Shown one piece after another: positions 1 through 11,349 of a DNA stretch of 37,500 nt. Each line of letters opens with the position of its first letter. Position 1 is the first letter of the stretch. The stretch comes from Chromera velia (lineage: Eukaryota; Sar; Chromeraceae): the NCBI GenBank assembly GCA_018398765.1, contig JAHBMJ010000002.1, forward strand, positions 39,728 to 77,227, written 5' to 3'. A program made the position numbers and the translations under genes. The notes beneath the pieces were generated by a model. The model had not been told where the DNA came from. It searched no databases and saw only the letters and a list, made by a program, of their open reading frames with translations.

Positions 1-625
1 TGAAATGCTTGCACCACAAGCTACCGCAGGCGCGGCCAAAATAAAGTACACTTAGGATTAGGATTTATGTCCGGAGGATTGGCCTCCCGCCCTAATGCCG
101 AATGTCTGACGTGCAGCTCCCAAGGAAAGCGTCTAGACGCATCAAACCTCCCTGGCCGGCCTGCACAGGTCTAGCTTGTGCCATAAACGGTTTACAATTG
201 AAAAAAAAACATACGCGGCATCATTTTTCCTTTATCTGAATGGCTTTCTCGTTCCGATCTGAGGCCATCTGGCAGAGGGGCAAAAGGCTGCCAAAAGTGA
301 AATGACTTTTAGTACTGAAACGTAAGAGTGAAAAGAAGAAAAAGAATTGAGAGAAGAGATTAAGACAAAGTGAGAAGGCGCAGAGAGTTTTGAAAGAACC
401 GCGTTGCAGGCATGGCCAGCATTGAAAAATCCATTTCAAGATAGACTGGAGTGTCAGGGGGGTTCTTGAGGGGGTTCTAACTTGAATCCGGCCAACTTTG
501 AACAGACTGGTGATCAAATTCTTATACTAAACTAGATACTAAGAGAATTTGATTTGATTTTATAGTTTCTCCGAACTTTCTCAATCGATCCTGTGATTGG
601 ATCGATACAAAAAATTCTAAATAAG

Positions 626-665
<40 letters not shown>

Positions 666-1119
666 GTTATCCAGAGTGTATAACAAGTAATGTAACTTAA
701 ATATTCAATGTTATGCTATTGTCATATTATGGTGGTATATACTGCTAGATATACCATATACTACTGTAGTAACTGCACTAACTAGACCCATCGATAGGAT
801 AATATAGGATCTCCCTGCTGACTCTCATTCAACTTGAATTAATGTGGCGCACGAATCAGAGGCAGCGAGGCACGATCGATGTTAGGCTCGATCGATGCCC
901 ACGCACATGAATGTATGCATCCGGCTCTTTCATATCTTTCTTCTCTCAGGATCTTCTGTACATGCGGCGCGGGCAATCAGCTAACTGCACCGCTCCAACA
1001 CCACTCTAGACACGACCACTAGCAGCTCCAATGCCACCCCACAGGCCTTCTGTGCATGTGAGACCTTGTGCTACCACTCTCCGGCCGCTTTCTGCATTAA
1101 TTTCCCCATGGCACAAAAT
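1..1119. other. Intergenic, no gene seen
   Basis: No open frame here resembles a protein. The stretch is AT-rich between about 520 and 860 and holds a (TA)n run at 628-662. Short GATCGATG repeats lie around 877-900. The right end is the 3' flank of the RING-TRAF-MATH gene, whose TGA stop lies at 1120-1122. Confidence 0.5.
628..662. repeat. (TA)n microsatellite
   Basis: An uninterrupted TA dinucleotide run in AT-rich intergenic DNA. Confidence 0.95.
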
Positions 1120-2936
1120 TCAAAACCGCATGATCGGATGGACCTCAGGCTTATATCCCCTGACCACCAAAGGCTGTGAGTGCATTTCTCTTTGACACAT
1201 TGTCACCGTGATGACCAGAGCTCCGTCCTCTGCGCTTCGTGCTGCAGACAGAAGATCTTCAGAGGGACAGAAGTCCCGCAGACCCCACCCTGTACCGGCC
1301 TTCAGGGTGGAGAAGTCAACCTTTGAGGTCCATTTTCGGCCCGGGGTCCCGGCCTCCAGGGAGAAGGAGAGCTCGCCCATGTAGTCCCCCTCCTTCTGGA
1401 TGTACACGGCAGCCTGGCCCGTGGAAGAAGTGCTGTCGCCCTTGGGGTACACGGTGATCGAAAAACGCCAGCCCTGCATGCATGGGAAGAAAAATATGCT
1501 GTTACTGTTGAACTGTCAGACAATGTCATCGGTGTACGACTAGGTGTAGGAACAATGAAGGTGACAGAAAAGGCGACGAGGGACTATACGACGCGTTCAC
1601 AAGACTGAAGAGAAAAAAGGGTCAGATGGGTGGCAAGTGAGGAAAGGGCGAGACAGAAGGTGGGCGATCTAAAACGGGAAAAGGCAGAGGGGAGAAAGGA
1701 AAACACAGTCAGACCTCAAAAAGGAAAGGGAAAAAAAAATGCAGCTCACGAAGAGGAAGAAACGTGCATGAAGACAGTGCAACTTGATGCGTAGAGCATT
1801 CATTGTAAAAGAAGGCGGGAAATTGACTTCGCCGGGCAAAAGTCAGTGAATGCGTGGTGGTCGCAGCGCTGAGTTGCGGTGGGCATGGAGAAAACTTCGC
1901 GGAAAGAAATGGCCTTGGGGACAAAGACTGAGGACGGCATTCAAGTCTGCCACATTCTGAGTGCTGCGATGGAATGCCGATCGAAGACTGACTGACTGAC
2001 CCGGAAAGGGAAGGTGGCGCTTTTGAGCTGCTCCGATTTGATTAAGCCAGCTGCTTTCAACTCGTATGCCGGCAGATGCACCTTCACGATGACGGGATCT
2101 GCAAGCACATTGTTATTCGTGGGTAGAAATGCATGTTTACTATTGACCTTCTAAGTTCAAAAGTATTGTCGACAACAGAGAGAAGCGCACCAACCTGTTC
2201 CGTCGACAGCACGAAGCCGGGCAGTGAGGAGCTTCACGTGCTTCTTCATGTCCTCGTCCTCGTGTCTGTCCATCTCCTTCCGTTTCACCAGCTTTCGACA
2301 CCCGGGTACATCACAAGGCACACTCTCCTCCTCACACTCGGTTTGTTTGTGCAGAGAGACCTCCCCTCTTGGAGGATTTCTTCCGCAGTTGTTGGGACAG
2401 GGAATGGGCACCTTCGCGCAGACGGAGAGGTGCTGGATCATGTTGTTCAAAGGAACGTCCTCCTTGCAATGCTGACAGGGGACAGAACGGTAGGGGCACG
2501 CGCTCTTGTGCAGCAAGAGGGTGCTACGGCGAGCTTTCTCCTGACAACCCTCGAAGGGACAATTGGCGTCCTGCTCCTCACACTCTTCGTCAAGATGAGT
2601 CTCCATTTCCTTTTTGGTTCCAGTGAAAGTGCACCCACTCTGAAAGTTGATGCACTTCCACTTTACCTGCTCAATCGAGTTGCGAATGCGACTGTGAGCA
2701 GTGTCCATTCTGGAGATGTGTCCTCTACATTCGGGACACGGCTGGCGCAAGTCGTAAACCGTTTTCAAACAGGGACGGCAGAATACATGTCGAGCTGCAC
2801 AATCAGTCTCGACAACATCGTCCATGTAGTCGTGGCATATCGAGCAGAGGGCACTCTCAGCGAGCTGCTCAAAGCCCTCTGCAGCAAAGGAAGCGTCGAG
2901 ACCAAGACGCCGAACGCTTACAGCAGGGTCGGACAT
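1120..2936 (-). CDS. RING / TRAF-type zinc finger / MATH domain protein, probable E3 ubiquitin ligase
   Basis: Three exons on the minus strand: 2936-2195, 2098-2001 and 1473-1120, joined in phases 1 and 0 to give 397 residues. Seen: an N-terminal C3HC4 RING (LCSICHDY, then HVFCRPC and CPEC, about residues 28-75), then a run of Cys/His-rich TRAF-type zinc fingers to about residue 235 (pattern CPFEGC..H, CPYRSVPCQHC, CPNNCG). Exons 2-3 give a C-terminal beta-rich domain with WRFSITVYPKGD and GELSFSLE, which fits a TRAF-C/MATH domain. Family knowledge: the RING recruits an E2 and the TRAF zinc fingers and MATH domain bind partners, normally in the cytosol. The ATG at 2936 opens the domain-containing frame and no better upstream start is visible. 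The intron 2 donor is GTCAGT and the intron 1 donor GTTGGT; acceptors are TGCAG. The exact ligase substrate cannot be told. Confidence 0.88.
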
Positions 2937-3588
2937 CTTTCTTGAGGAGTTCCAATTTTCTGAATAAACTAACGTAGGACAGTCTGTGAACGCGTTGACC
3001 CGTATCCTTGTCTTCCTTTGATCCGTCTACATACACCCACGTGGCTTTGGAAACACAATCCGTCAACACGGTGGTCGAACGATACTCTCATTCATGGTTC
3101 GCCGCCTCGATCCAGCTATTAATAGAAGCGGTTGCATGAGCGATGGAGTCGATCGAGTTGTGAAATCGAAATCAGATCTGCCATTGAAGAGACGCGACGC
3201 GATCGAGACGCGTGCGATGATCGAAGGGCAATGAAGGGCATCCCCGGGGACATTCCTAGCCATTCCGGCCCCAGCTGCGTGCATGGAGTCGGCTGCTTCA
3301 CATTTTTTGGGAATAATGGTTTTTAATACCCCTTAACATTAGTTTGGCACCTTTTTTTATACCTAGAATCGAGACTGACAAGGAAAAGCGGAACCTTCAG
3401 ACAAACTAGGCTTGATCCGCCCCTCATATATGGGGACACGGCATGCATAACAAAAACCTCGATCATCATTTTGCACCTGAAAGCTAGCCCGAAAGAGTTT
3501 ACATGGAACCTATAGGCATTGTACGTTTTATACTATTTTGTACCTTGAAAAAAAAATCAGTACGAGCCTAAAATCGTACTATCTGAGG
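2937..3588. other. Intergenic, no gene seen
   Basis: Upstream flank of the RING-TRAF-MATH gene, rich in ATCGA-type words near 3130-3220. It becomes AT-rich after 3310. No coding signal, RNA gene or mobile element was recognised. Confidence 0.4.
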
Positions 3589-3818
3589 CCTCCCTGAACC
3601 TAACTACCACTTGAAAGTTCAAGCCGCATTTTTGGATAGGCTTGAAAGTCCGTGCCGCAGGCACGGATCATTTATGGTGTCTTGAAAGCCAAAGCCGCAT
3701 ATCTGGACGGTGTCTTGACCATTTACGCCACAGGTGTGGACGATCTCTTGAAAAACGAAGCCGCAGATAGAGATCATCTTGATTATATTTTTTAAAGTGG
3801 CACTTAGATTCAGGGAGG
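3589..3818. mobile_element. Short inverted-repeat element with internal ~33-bp tandem repeats (MITE-like)
   Basis: Ends 3589-3616 and 3792-3818 are imperfect inverted repeats (shared core CCTCCCTGAA, then CTAA and CCACTT). Inside are six imperfect direct repeats starting at 3610, 3641, 3681, 3714, 3747 and 3778, spaced 31-40 bp, most often 33. Each starts CTTGA and most carry a GCCGCA core. One unit holds a perfect 7-bp hairpin (CCGTGCC/GGCACGG, 3648-3664). No target duplication was found. On the minus strand the repeat reads as an 11-residue period (ICGF.FQD), but I do not claim that it is translated. Confidence 0.55.
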
Positions 3819-4244
3819 TTCCATCTGACTGTGCAATGTGTAAAGCACAAACAGAAAGATGCATTTGAAGTATGTAGAATAATGTAGAAGTATCACATGT
3901 GGTCTCTTATAGTCTGAGTACTAGTCTCTTATTTTGTTTTTTATAGTTTCTTAAAACTTTTTTTCATGTGTTGCCCCCACGTTACTCCGCGTTGTGGTGT
4001 TACCGTTTTTTATTTTTTAAAAAAAACTTTGAGATCCTCCTTATTTACTTTTTCACTCTATTTTACCGTCTTTTTTAGTGGACTTACACAGGTAGAGGAG
4101 GGTTCCAGTCTCATCATCTGAACCACTCTTGCACCACTGTAACTAGAACTTCCTCGGTGACTGATGATAAAATGATTCCTCTCACCAGAGCGGTCTTGCC
4201 GTTCTCTGAGACAGTTTTTCCTGGTCTGTTTGACAGAGGGGTAA
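3819..4244. other. Intergenic, no gene seen
   Basis: AT-rich with poly-T runs near 3950-4080. It leads into the decayed LINE, and part of it may be the element's unrecognisable 5' portion. Confidence 0.35.
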
Positions 4245-5235
4245 ATGAACTGCGTGAAGGAGGTTAAGTTGTTCCCCCTATCCCACCTCCTCTTGACCTA
4301 CCACCCCCTCCTCCACAACCACCTCCCCCTCAGAATGCTCCCCCCCCCAACTCTCTCAGCAAGGCTTCTTATCTTGAGCAACTGGAACAGTTGGGTCTTT
4401 CCTGGGAAGAAAGGCTGGCAGACAGCAAAGTGGGTGCAGTGGTAGACGGAGGAAAGGCATCCAAGAAGAGAAGACAGTCTAGGAGAAAGCAGAGCACCCG
4501 TCAGGCTTGGTGGGACCCACAATGCCACCTGATACATTTAAAAGTGAAGGAGACAGAAGAAAAGGCAAGACATGTCCCGAACCCTTCCCACCCTCTATGA
4601 GAAGAACGTACGTATCAAACTGGGAAGGGAAAGAGCTCAACTGTTTACAGCAAAAAGGAGTAAGCTCGAGCAACAAACAGCAGAGAGACTATAGCTAGAG
4701 AAGCAGCAGTTGACCCCTCAAAAGTTTGACAATGGAACAGGAAAATCAAAACACAGAGAGGAGGGGATAATAAACCCGCTGCATCTTCCTTCACTCAGTT
4801 CAGATCTGGGCAGAGGTCTTCGATGGTCCTGGTCTTCCGCGTGCACCTATTAGTCTTGCCTTCCCCCCTCCTTCTCAGGCCGCCTTCTCTATACATATGA
4901 TTAAGGAAACACTGAAAGGAACGGAAAGGAATTGACCCAAAGAAGGCATTAGGTTTGGATGGGGTTGGCCCCTCTTATTATGTTTCAGTTTTTCTCCTCT
5001 CTCCCACTTGCTGCTCTTTATCTTTTTCAATTTATTTCATCTTTGTCTTTTTGGCCTGAACGCTAGAATGTATTGCGCATTGCTCCCATCTCCAAGGGCC
5101 CACCGAGTCTTGACCTAGGTCTCGACTGTAACAAATGGTGCCCGATCTACATTGTTGGGCTTCTGGGTAAGATTTTTGCTTTATTGATAGACTGAAAGAT
5201 CAGAAAGGAGGTAAAAAATTTTAATTAACGAAAGG

Positions 5236-6194
5236 TAGCTCGGCTTCAGACATGGAGTAGGGATAAAGGAGGCCTTCGCTGCTCTGTCTTTGTTAATTCT
5301 CAGCTCCAAAAAGAAGAAAAGCCCTCTGATTACCACGTTTGTTGATTTCAGCAAGGCGTTTAATACAGTTCCTCGGGTTAAAATATTAGAGAGGCTCAGG
5401 GAAGAAAGAGTAAGCCAAGCCGATATTTGGATGATTCATTTGATATATAGTCAGGTGAAAGCTTGGGTAGATAGGGCAACAGAATGCTTTGCAGAAGGCG
5501 GAGGAGTAAAACAAGGTTATCCTCTCTCTCCTCTCCTCTTTCTTCTTTTCATCAACAATCTGCATAAGTCTGTCAGCTCCAATAATGAAAACAGGAATCA
5601 AAGCTCGGTTGGGGGTATTGATAGAGAGACTCCTATCAGACTGTCTGACGTTTTAATTGAAAGCATCGGATACGTTGACGACCTTGTTCTATTTCAAATT
5701 ACTCACAGTGCTTCAGACTTGCAGAAACGCCGCCTGTCTTGCCTCGAGGACTATTGTAAGGAGCACGGCCTGAAGGTGAATTTAAAGAAGACAGAAGTTA
5801 TGTATCTCTCCTCCCCCCACCCCGACCTAGTGCCCCGGACCCCTTTTCTTTATGAAGGCAGACTAGTGAAAGCGGTGAGTAAATATAAGTATTTGGACAA
5901 CTGGGTTTTTGAGGACGGGGACCTTAGCAAGACAGTCGAAGCCCACATTGAGGCGGTAGAGAAGGTATTGGGGGCTGTGTTTAGTACTGTCTCTTCTCTG
6001 GGCTTTGTTTCTCCCTTTTCTAAAATTATTTTGTTCAAGGCCCTCTGGCTGCTAGTCACACTGTATAGACTGGAAACCGCCGTTACGATCCCGCTGAAAA
6101 AGACAGATGTTGCCTGCCTCGATGCATTACAGTTATGTTTTGTTCAATGTTGTTTTGGTCTCTCCTATTACTCCTTTATTTCATCTTCCCTCGC

Positions 6195-6238
<44 letters not shown>

Positions 6239-7191
6239 AGCCATTCAGTTCTCTACTTAGTAAGTTGAGTGGGGGCTTCATCCAATGCATCAAATCGATC
6301 AACCGTGCTCTACCCCGGGCAGTGTGGAATGAATGCTTGGCTGACTCGTGTGAACCTTTCATTAAGACAGTAAAATGGCTGGCCGTTCCATTAGATTGCT
6401 CCCTTTTGTGGCTTCCATTACCAAGCACGGTGAGGAACAAGTTTAAAAGGAAGGGCAAGGGCAGAAGGAAAAGGGCGGCAAAAAAGATTGTAGAAGGTGC
6501 CTGGCTGTCCGACTGGTTGAAAGAAGAAACTAGAAATTCAAACGTTAGAGACAGAGACGGAATTTTCCCCCACCTTGTGAATCTCTCCCCTTTCCAATCA
6601 GAGAATTCGACCAGACAGCATTTGGCCATGCACCTTCTGAGTAAAAGGAAATGACGTCCGAGAAGTGAAATGATAGAGTGCAGTGTTGAACCTCTACCAA
6701 AGAGTTTGTTGCAGTCCTCCGCAGGCTTCCATACACTTTTCAGGGCTCTCAGAGGGGGGGATATAGATAGAACCCAACCGGAACGGCTGTGCGATAAATG
6801 TTTATCTCCCTCGCATGTGATTAAAGATGTCATTGAGGTTCATGTTCTGATGGAATGTAAAAACACAGAAAGGGAACGGAACAGGCTGAAAGAACTGTAT
6901 GAAATTGTGAAGCAGAAAGCGCCCATTGACATAAGAATGCAGATCGCACAACGCGTTGCAGATACAATGGGGAGGGGCACTTCTGATAATAAGAAAAAAA
7001 TGAAGGATATGGTGTTGCTGTTGTGTATAATCCTGCCTAGAAGCGGTTTCAAAGCTATAGCCGACTGTCTCAAGAACGTCTATTCTGTCAACTGGGTCCG
7101 ATTGGCATGGCGGCATTATGCAGGCTTTCTCATCCCTCTCCCCCATGAATGTGTACTCTGGGTTGTCCCCAAAGCCTTGCTAGTGGCTTAG
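5236..7191 (+). pseudogene. LINE reverse transcriptase, interrupted by stops
   Basis: One continuous frame carries all RT core blocks. LGFRHG follows a TAG at 5236-5238. Motif A is VDFSKAFNTV (about 5342), motif B GGVKQGYPLSPLLF (about 5500), the catalytic box YVDD (about 5668), and block D HGLKVNLKKTEV (about 5770). A TGA at 6652-6654 interrupts the frame, which then stays open to 7191 and includes CDKC...H...MEC (about 6790-6855), the Cys/His motif typical of LINE C-termini. A (CT)n run at 6202-6237 lies inside the frame. YVDD is less usual than YADD/FADD in LINEs. The enzyme would reverse-transcribe the element at the nicked target, but with two in-frame stops this copy is dead. Confidence 0.85.
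6202..6237 (+). repeat. (CT)n microsatellite inside the LINE
   Basis: A run of CT dinucleotides inside the RT-derived frame, encoding a Ser/Leu repeat. It probably arose after the element stopped being selected. Confidence 0.9.
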
Positions 7192-7240
7192 GATTTGGCG
7201 TCACTAAATCTAGGATTTAACCCTCAGTCAATCAATCAAA

Positions 7241-8298
7241 CTGTCATAAAGAGAAAGTGAAATCTATAATAAAATGATAATATTGCAAAGAGACGGCTAA
7301 AGATAGATGAATTTCGAATACTAGGTCAAATACTAATACAATAATAAGGGGCCATATAAAAATTTATTTGAGTGTTATTGGCATGCAAATGAATTTTGAC
7401 ATGGCCCCTAATTATACTATTTTTGCCAAGATTTTGGCACAAGATGGCATAAGCAGCACAACTGTCCCACTCTAGGTCCTACCAGACAGGCATATAGTAG
7501 CATATAAAAATCTTTAGCTACTACTAGTACAAAAAAAATCTTTAGTAGAAAAGTTTTAAGCTCTAGCCTGAGCTCCAGCTTTCATAAAACTCATCCACCA
7601 CCAATGTGTCTAACTAAGAATGTGTTACTAGTGCTTCGATTTGTAGAAGTGCTCAGTGCTGGGTAGTACTGGGAAGTTAGTGGGGACTGTGCATCTTCAA
7701 GTTCATTGTTTACGAGGCCAGTCTGAGCCAGGCGCAGCCACTTAAGTAGCCACTTGACCACTTATTTGCAAAAAAAAAAAAAACTAGAAATTTTATTAGA
7801 AAATAATAATGATGAACGTCTTTCTTCAATTATTTTCTTTTTTGCTATGATAGTTACGTAAATTAAAAAGTATCAGTGTGTCATTCAGAAAGAGCTGTGT
7901 GAGCCGCCGCTGTGTGCACTGCCGCCGCAAAGCGAACCGCAGAAATCTAAATTTTGTTAGGCCTCATGGAGTCGATTAAATTCCATGTTGAATGCAATTT
8001 GCTTTTCCAAATCTGGTGGATTGCTTTTCGTTCTATCCAGATAGCGATTCTGGATTAACAGACTTCTTCAAGACGTAACCACTGAACATGACTAATTATT
8101 CTGCGGTTATTCTACGTATGCCTTTAATATCGAAAGTAAGTTTTTTTTTATTATAGTGAACTAGATAGTGAATCTTTCATGGTTTTTTATTTATTAAAGT
8201 GGTGGATGTAGTGTCTAGTAGAGTGCACTGGCATGTTTTTATATGCCGCGCATGTCTATTATTAATAAAATATTAAAATAATGTATGTTTACTAGCTA
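7241..8298. other. AT-rich intergenic DNA, no gene seen
   Basis: No coding frame. It contains poly-A/T runs and one imperfect 16-bp inverted repeat around 7343-7411 (GGGGCCAT ... ATGGCCCC) that could fold as a stem of about 70 bp. No known element was recognised. Confidence 0.35.
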
Positions 8299-8951
8299 CT
8301 AGGCGACACACAGTGGTAAAAAAAAAAAAATCTGAAAACGTCTATTCTTTTTTTTTATTTATTTAAAATTTTATTGTATATGTAAAAAAAAATAAAGGTT
8401 AAATGACTAGCTTCAACTAGAGTTTGAATTATATCTAGGATCCCAGTTTCACTTTTAGCTTGGTAGACGCTTAAAAGAATTGACCAAAACTAGTTTCGAC
8501 TAGAGCTTCAAAATGTATATCGTCCTAGATATCGTCAAAGAGCCAGTCAAAGAACTTCTCCTCTGTCTGCTCTTCTGTCTGCATCCATGCATCCATCCTT
8601 CTTAGTGACAGTGCAGTTAAACAAGGGAAAAAAGATCGGTTGGTCCGTGTTCAACAAAGTCGATGATGGAATGGTGAAGACACTAGTAGAGACACTAGTA
8701 GAGACAAATGTACAATAACAACTAGGACTAGAACTAGGGTTGAAACTAGGGTTAAAAGATGTTTAAAACTTTGAGTTGAGTAATAAGCTAGGTAATAAGT
8801 TCGCGAGGAAGTTAGTTTAAAAGTACTTCTAAAAGGTGCTCCTCTAGGTGCTCCTAGAGGTGCTCTAGGAAATCCTTCATAGAAAAAAAGAAAAAAAAAA
8901 AAATCTGGAAAGGTCTATTTTTTTTTTTTTTAACCACTGTGCGTCGCCTAG
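8299..8951. mobile_element. MITE with 8-bp target duplication (hAT-like)
   Basis: The ends are inverted repeats: CTAGGCGACACACAGTGGT at 8299, and the reverse complement of the right end reads CTAGGCGACGCACAGTGGTT. Both run into a poly-A stretch and a shared TCTATT motif. Directly outside lie identical ACTAGCTA copies at 8291-8298 and 8952-8959. An 8-bp target duplication is typical of hAT-superfamily transposases. The 653-bp element has no transposase frame, so it is non-autonomous. The superfamily is inferred from duplication length only. Confidence 0.72.
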
Positions 8952-9139
8952 ACTAGCTAGTACTATTCGCAGGCTGCAGACATCGCCGAGTCCACAAGCG
9001 AAACTAGAAGCGAAAGAAAGTTTTAACAATTTCAAGTTGAGAAAACTTTAAAGCTAGAGTTTATTAGCAATAGAGTCTGGCTTTGTCTCTCCTGAGAATG
9101 AATGATCTCTGATTCTCTCTGCATGCCCCACTCGATCGA

Positions 9140-10336
9140 TCATTCACCTTGCACCACTCCCTGCCCCTCCAGATAAGACTGGGGTGGATACTTTGGGGGA
9201 TTGTCCTCCGATGTGCACGAGGGAAGAACAGACAGGGTGTAGTCAGCAGTTGGGTTGAAAAAGAAAGGGAGAGAGTACCGAGAACCCAAGGAATCAAACT
9301 TCAAAGGATCTGACTCGGTTTCCTTTTTCTCTTCCGTCAACCCATTCGACTGGCTGACAGACACTGTGACACAATCGCTCACCCCATTTTCTCCCCTCTT
9401 CGACATTTCCCCAACACCCTTCTTGAGGGGATTAAGAACGTAATGTCGAGTTGCCTGCCACCGATCGTTGGTCAACCTCTGCAGCGTCTCCCCAGAGTTC
9501 ACTATCAGAGCCCGAGGAACCTCCCGACACCTGACCCAGCAGTTCTTCGCTTTCGAGAAGACGACAAGACCGGACGGGTCGGTCGTGTATAGCAGAGTGA
9601 AGAAGCTGGTGTCCACGTGCGGGTTGACCCCGAAATCACCAACGGGGGTGGGGGGGTAATGAGTGGCACGCAAACGGAAGAGAGGGGACCGGAAGGCTTC
9701 CAGCAAGTCGGAGGGAGGAACAGCGAGGGCCTTTGCATACAGGGGAAGCATCGCAAGTGCGAGCTTTTCAAACGCATCGCAACACTTCAGCAAGGCTGCT
9801 TTGAAGGAAGGGCCGTCAAATGAAGACTCGGGGTGGGACGGGGGCCACGGCATCCGGTCCAACGTGACATTCCGTGGCCCATGTTCTCTTTTGATTATGT
9901 ACGCCCCGTTCACGTTCGGTTTCGTCCGTGCGGGCAATTTGAAGTTCCCGACAGGCAGATAGCCAACTCCTGTGGGCAGGTCCTCTCGTGTGTCCATTGC
10001 CACTTTCATCTTGGCGTCCTTCTCGAGTGCGTGGAATTTGGCGATGGCGGAGACCGCGTCTCTGAGGAGGTTCGAGGAGACGCCGTGGTTGATCACATAG
10101 TGGAACCCCACCTTCTCTCCGACGTGCCTAAGCTTCTCGGCAAGGAGAGCAGCAGCAGTCTCTGCATCGCTCTCTCTTCCTCCAGCAGAGGCTTCTAGGA
10201 AAGGGGCAAGGTCGAGAACAGGAATGTCGGTGGCGTCTGCTATGGGGATGGTCTCTGCGACTGTGGGAGGCGCCCACTCTTCTGCCTCCCTTTTCAGCTG
10301 TGCCTCCCTCGCAAGAGCCTGATCAGCAGATGTCAT
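9140..10336 (-). CDS. 2-oxoglutarate/Fe(II)-dependent oxygenase (isopenicillin N synthase-like)
   Basis: A single-exon gene of 398 residues. The N-terminal DIOX_N-type region starts with IPVLDLAPFL (about residue 38) and includes GFHYVINHGV. The catalytic double-stranded beta helix has the iron ligands H240 and D242 (NPHVDTSF) and H298 (TRHYVLNP), and the 2-oxoglutarate-binding pair R353-Y-S355. Family knowledge: these soluble enzymes couple 2-oxoglutarate decarboxylation to hydroxylation, desaturation or ring closure of small molecules; the substrate cannot be inferred. Odd: H298 and R353 are 55 residues apart instead of the usual ten or so, because of a hydrophilic insert (about residues 305-350). 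The frame is open further upstream to 10390 without an ATG, so I chose the ATG at 10336. Confidence 0.9.
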   Translation of the reverse strand: MTSADQALAREAQLKREAEEWAPPTVAETIPIADATDIPVLDLAPFLEASAGGRESDAETAAALLAEKLRHVGEKVGFHYVINHGVSSNLLRDAVSAIAKFHALEKDAKMKVAMDTREDLPTGVGYLPVGNFKLPARTKPNVNGAYIIKREHGPRNVTLDRMPWPPSHPESSFDGPSFKAALLKCCDAFEKLALAMLPLYAKALAVPPSDLLEAFRSPLFRLRATHYPPTPVGDFGVNPHVDTSFFTLLYTTDPSGLVVFSKAKNCWVRCREVPRALIVNSGETLQRLTNDRWQATRHYVLNPLKKGVGEMSKRGENGVSDCVTVSVSQSNGLTEEKKETESDPLKFDSLGSRYSLPFFFNPTADYTLSVLPSCTSEDNPPKYPPQSYLEGQGVVQGE

Positions 10337-11349
10337 CACCAATGGACTTGCAGAAGGGAATCCAAACGCGGAACCTGAAAGAACGTGCACTCACTTGCAG
10401 ACATATACACAAACAGGGAGGTTGCAGGCCGTCTCGTGAGCGGTGAGGTTTTGACTTCAACCCAACCCTCCACTCGCTTGAATGGGTGCCCGAGAAAGCA
10501 AGGCTGAATGTAGCAGAGGCGCTGAACAAAGGCCACGAGGACTGAGAGGGGGGAAGGAGCTGCGCGATAACTGCATGAGCTGACGTCTGATGAAGCTCTC
10601 CGCCGTCTCCGATCGCGGCACCGTCTACGCCTCGTGCGCTCCGACGCGTACGTCATTTCGTCCCCATGCAACCGGCTCCACTCATGCATGCAATACACGA
10701 GAGTGGGCGCGCAGTGCGCGCCGGCGTATCGTGGTGGGTGCTCCCGTAGTATCCCGTAGTCGAGTCCGGCGTCGAAAGAGGGGCACAAACAAAAGTTCTT
10801 ATCCTTTATTATCCTTTGGGTAAGCAGCGCATGCTGGGACGTTCCTCTTTTTGCAACATTGCTACACTCACAGAGTCGGGGAACGCACCAAGCGTTCACT
10901 CTATACTACAACAATTGCCGTGCAGTAAGCAAATTGAATCATACGACTCAAGTCAAGTTGAGTTTTGAAGGAAAACGGCGTTCAAAAAGCTTCAGAGTAT
11001 ATATACATGCGCAGGCCGTCTTATAGAGAAATTTTTATGTGTCACTTAATTAGTTGGGCCTGAATGGCAACTATGTGCGCACGATTCGCGGCACGAATCA
11101 ATATTGCATTAATGTTGGAATCTGGTCCAGATGAGAATCCGGATTCACAACCAGTACGTCCCCAGAGCTGAATAAAGTATCGTTGCTATCAGGACACATC
11201 TCTTGATTGACTGTCAGTGCTCTTTTATAGAACGGACTGGTGTGTAGAGTTCTGGGAGTGACCCGGTATTTTCTGTATCTTGGCGTCTCCTTCTTCATAG
11301 CCGTCTCCTTCTTCTTTAGCGGCCTGTCCGGCCTGTCCACTCCGGCATC
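10337..11349. other. Intergenic, no gene seen
   Basis: Upstream flank of the oxygenase gene. Open frames here are arginine-rich shadows without recognisable domains. A donor-like GTGAGT and an acceptor-like TTTCAG about 20 bases apart lie near 10380-10405, too close for a normal intron. Confidence 0.35.

Larger units (their letters stand above)
4245..7240 (+). mobile_element. Decayed non-LTR (LINE-type) retrotransposon
   Basis: In order along the plus strand: a proline-rich stretch (4280-4350); a segment with QAWWDPQC (about 4505) resembling the linker between APE endonuclease and reverse transcriptase in LINEs; a frameshifted continuation (about 4580-4700); a KKALGLDGVGP remnant (about 4936) matching the conserved start of LINE reverse transcriptases; then the RT domain and a C-terminal Cys/His region ending at 7191. 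The 3' end is a short TCAATCAATCAA tail (7222-7236), a form common in LINEs with microsatellite tails. The endonuclease itself is not recognisable. Frameshifts and stops show that it is not active. The 5' boundary is approximate and no target duplication was found. Confidence 0.82.

Noticed and set aside
2133-2945. Long plus-strand ORF of 270 codons
   Set aside because: It is the antisense shadow of the RING-TRAF exon 1, whose Cys/His pattern is unmistakable.
10371-10405. A 20-base intron (GTGAGT ... TTTCAG) before the oxygenase start
   Set aside because: Far too short for spliceosomal introns seen here (about 100-720 bases), and the downstream ATG gives a complete protein.
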